DNA of 64,000 bases from Pseudomonas sp. Choline-02u-1 (GTDB taxonomy: Bacteria > Pseudomonadota > Gammaproteobacteria > Pseudomonadales > Pseudomonadaceae). This document shows positions 63,083 to 64,000 of this stretch, piece after piece (the stretch's first letter is position 1; every line of letters starts with the position of its first letter). The notes beneath the pieces are model-generated. The model searched no databases. It was not told where the DNA came from and worked only from the letters and a program-made list of their open reading frames with translations. The stretch is from NCBI RefSeq assembly GCF_002836515.1, contig NZ_PJBC01000063.1, forward strand, positions 116,900 to 180,899. The letters run 5' to 3'. The position numbers and the translations under genes were made by a program.

Positions 63083-64000
63083 ATGCTGGACGCCAATGCA
63101 ACCCACATCACCCTCTCGATCGAAGACGCCAACGCCGACCTGCAAGTCCTTAGCTTCACCGGTCGCGAAGCCCTCAACGAACCGTTCCGTTTCGACCTCG
63201 AACTGGTCAGCGCCCGCCCCGACCTGAAGCTCGAAGAGCTGCTGCACAAGCGTGCCTGCCTGACCTTCGGCACCACCGGCGAAGGCAAGATTCACGGCCA
63301 GGTCTATCGCATCGAGCAGGGCGACTCCGGCAAGACCCTGACCCGCTACAGCATCAGCCTGATGCCGCAACTGGCCTACCTGCAGCACAACCATGATCAG
63401 CAGATCTTCCAGCAACTGACGGTGCCGAAAATCATCGCCCAGGTGCTGGAAGATCGCGGCATTCTCTCTGACGCCTACAGCTTCCAGCTCGGCGCCGAGT
63501 ACCCGGAGCGTGAGTATTGCGTGCAATACGATGAGTCCGACCTGCATTTCATTCAGCGCCTGTGCGAAGAAGAAGGCATTCACTTCCACTTCCAGCACAG
63601 CCGCAGCGGCCACAAACTGGTGTTCGGCGACGACCAGACCGTATTCCGCAAACTGAAGCCGGTCAGCTACCAGCAGGACTCCGGCATGGCCGCCGAGAAG
63701 CCGGTGATCAAGCGCTTCAACCTGCGCCTGGAAACCCGTACCACCCGCGTTAGCCGTCGCGACTACGATTTCGAAAAACCCAAGCTACTGCCCGAAGGCG
63801 CGGTCAAATCCGAATTCGCCCCGGACCTGGAAGACTACGATTACCCCGGCCGCTTCACCACCCGCGAGCGCGGCAAGTTCCTCTCGACCCGCGCCCTCGA
63901 ACGCCATCGCAGCGACTACAAACTCGCCGAAGGCAAAGGTGATGAACCCACCCTCACCAGCGGCCATTTCCTCACGCTCGCCGAACACCCGCGCGCTGAA
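63083..64000 (+). CDS. Type VI secretion spike VgrG, N-terminal part
   Basis: 306 codons in the window, open at the right edge. N-terminus LSIEDANADLQVLSFTGREALNEPF, then YSISLMPQLAYLQHNHDQQIFQ, EYCVQYDESDLHFIQRLCEEEGIHF and LETRTTRVSRRDYDFEKP (each within 20-25 residue windows) are the gp27-like base of VgrG/TssI. ATG at 63083 after AAGG. The spike tip and any effector extension are outside the window. Isolated VgrG genes are often followed by an adaptor, effector and immunity gene. Confidence 0.9.
   Translation, partial: MLDANATHITLSIEDANADLQVLSFTGREALNEPFRFDLELVSARPDLKLEELLHKRACLTFGTTGEGKIHGQVYRIEQGDSGKTLTRYSISLMPQLAYLQHNHDQQIFQQLTVPKIIAQVLEDRGILSDAYSFQLGAEYPEREYCVQYDESDLHFIQRLCEEEGIHFHFQHSRSGHKLVFGDDQTVFRKLKPVSYQQDSGMAAEKPVIKRFNLRLETRTTRVSRRDYDFEKPKLLPEGAVKSEFAPDLEDYDYPGRFTTRERGKFLSTRALERHRSDYKLAEGKGDEPTLTSGHFLTLAEHPRAE

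Noticed and set aside
1..64000. CRISPR array, tRNA, rRNA, insertion sequence or prophage
   Set aside because: No regularly spaced repeats, cloverleaf sequences, transposase or phage structural genes were seen on either strand.

Overview
The window looks like a chromosomal segment of a Pseudomonas from the P. fluorescens group. The grounds are the serralysin operon aprA-aprI-aprD-aprE-aprF, a complete mannitol/arabitol operon of the P. fluorescens type (mtlR, mtlEFGKDYZ, with mannitol 2-dehydrogenase catalytic residues falling exactly on K295/N300/H303), mexS/mexT/mexEF-oprN homologues, roughly 60% GC, and several REP/REPIN-like palindromes built on GTGGGAGC or GTAGGAGC. No rRNA, tRNA, CRISPR array, insertion sequence or prophage was seen. 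Start choices and family names rest on reading the sequence and on memory of the families; no database search was run.

Layout. 1-5374 (minus): alkaline protease, its periplasmic inhibitor and its type I secretion system. 5831-9663 (minus): polyamine-type binding protein, cupin, amine-oxidising flavoenzyme and a SnoaL-AraC regulator. 9845-15340: DUF1652 protein, UvrD-like helicase, pirin, phosphoglucomutase. 15449-18402 (minus): MocR-type regulator preceded by a 500-residue protein I cannot identify. 18914-30647: mexS and mexT homologues, then four unrelated genes (SDR, EamA exporter, LysR, DUF805), then mexE-mexF-oprN. 30871-34145 (minus): AaeXAB/FUSC-type efflux operon. 34316-35371: TPR protein.

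35504-45895 is a dense signalling block. A double-domain KaiC-like ATPase overlaps a hybrid histidine kinase on the plus strand. Facing it on the minus strand are five genes whose ends overlap or nearly overlap: CHASE3-GAF hybrid kinase, CheR, CheB, receiver-kinase, receiver. A lone receiver is divergent from that set. There are no chemoreceptors, CheA, CheW, KaiA or KaiB. ECF-like promoter motifs precede two of the transcription units.

46049-52251 is distinctly A/T-richer (hand counts of sample 60-base lines give 43-47% GC, against 67% in mtlK). It encodes a 1275-residue toxin-like protein with a long hydrophobic stretch and a C-terminal aspzincin-like (M35-type) metallopeptidase signature, a GT4-type glycosyltransferase and a PI-PLC-like phosphodiesterase. 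I rate this the best candidate for something undescribed. 52331-62134 is the mannitol regulon, with REPINs inserted between mtlE/mtlF and mtlG/mtlK and another palindromic repeat between mtlD and mtlY. A transglycosylase-type lipoprotein and the N-terminal part of a VgrG (type VI spike) end the window.
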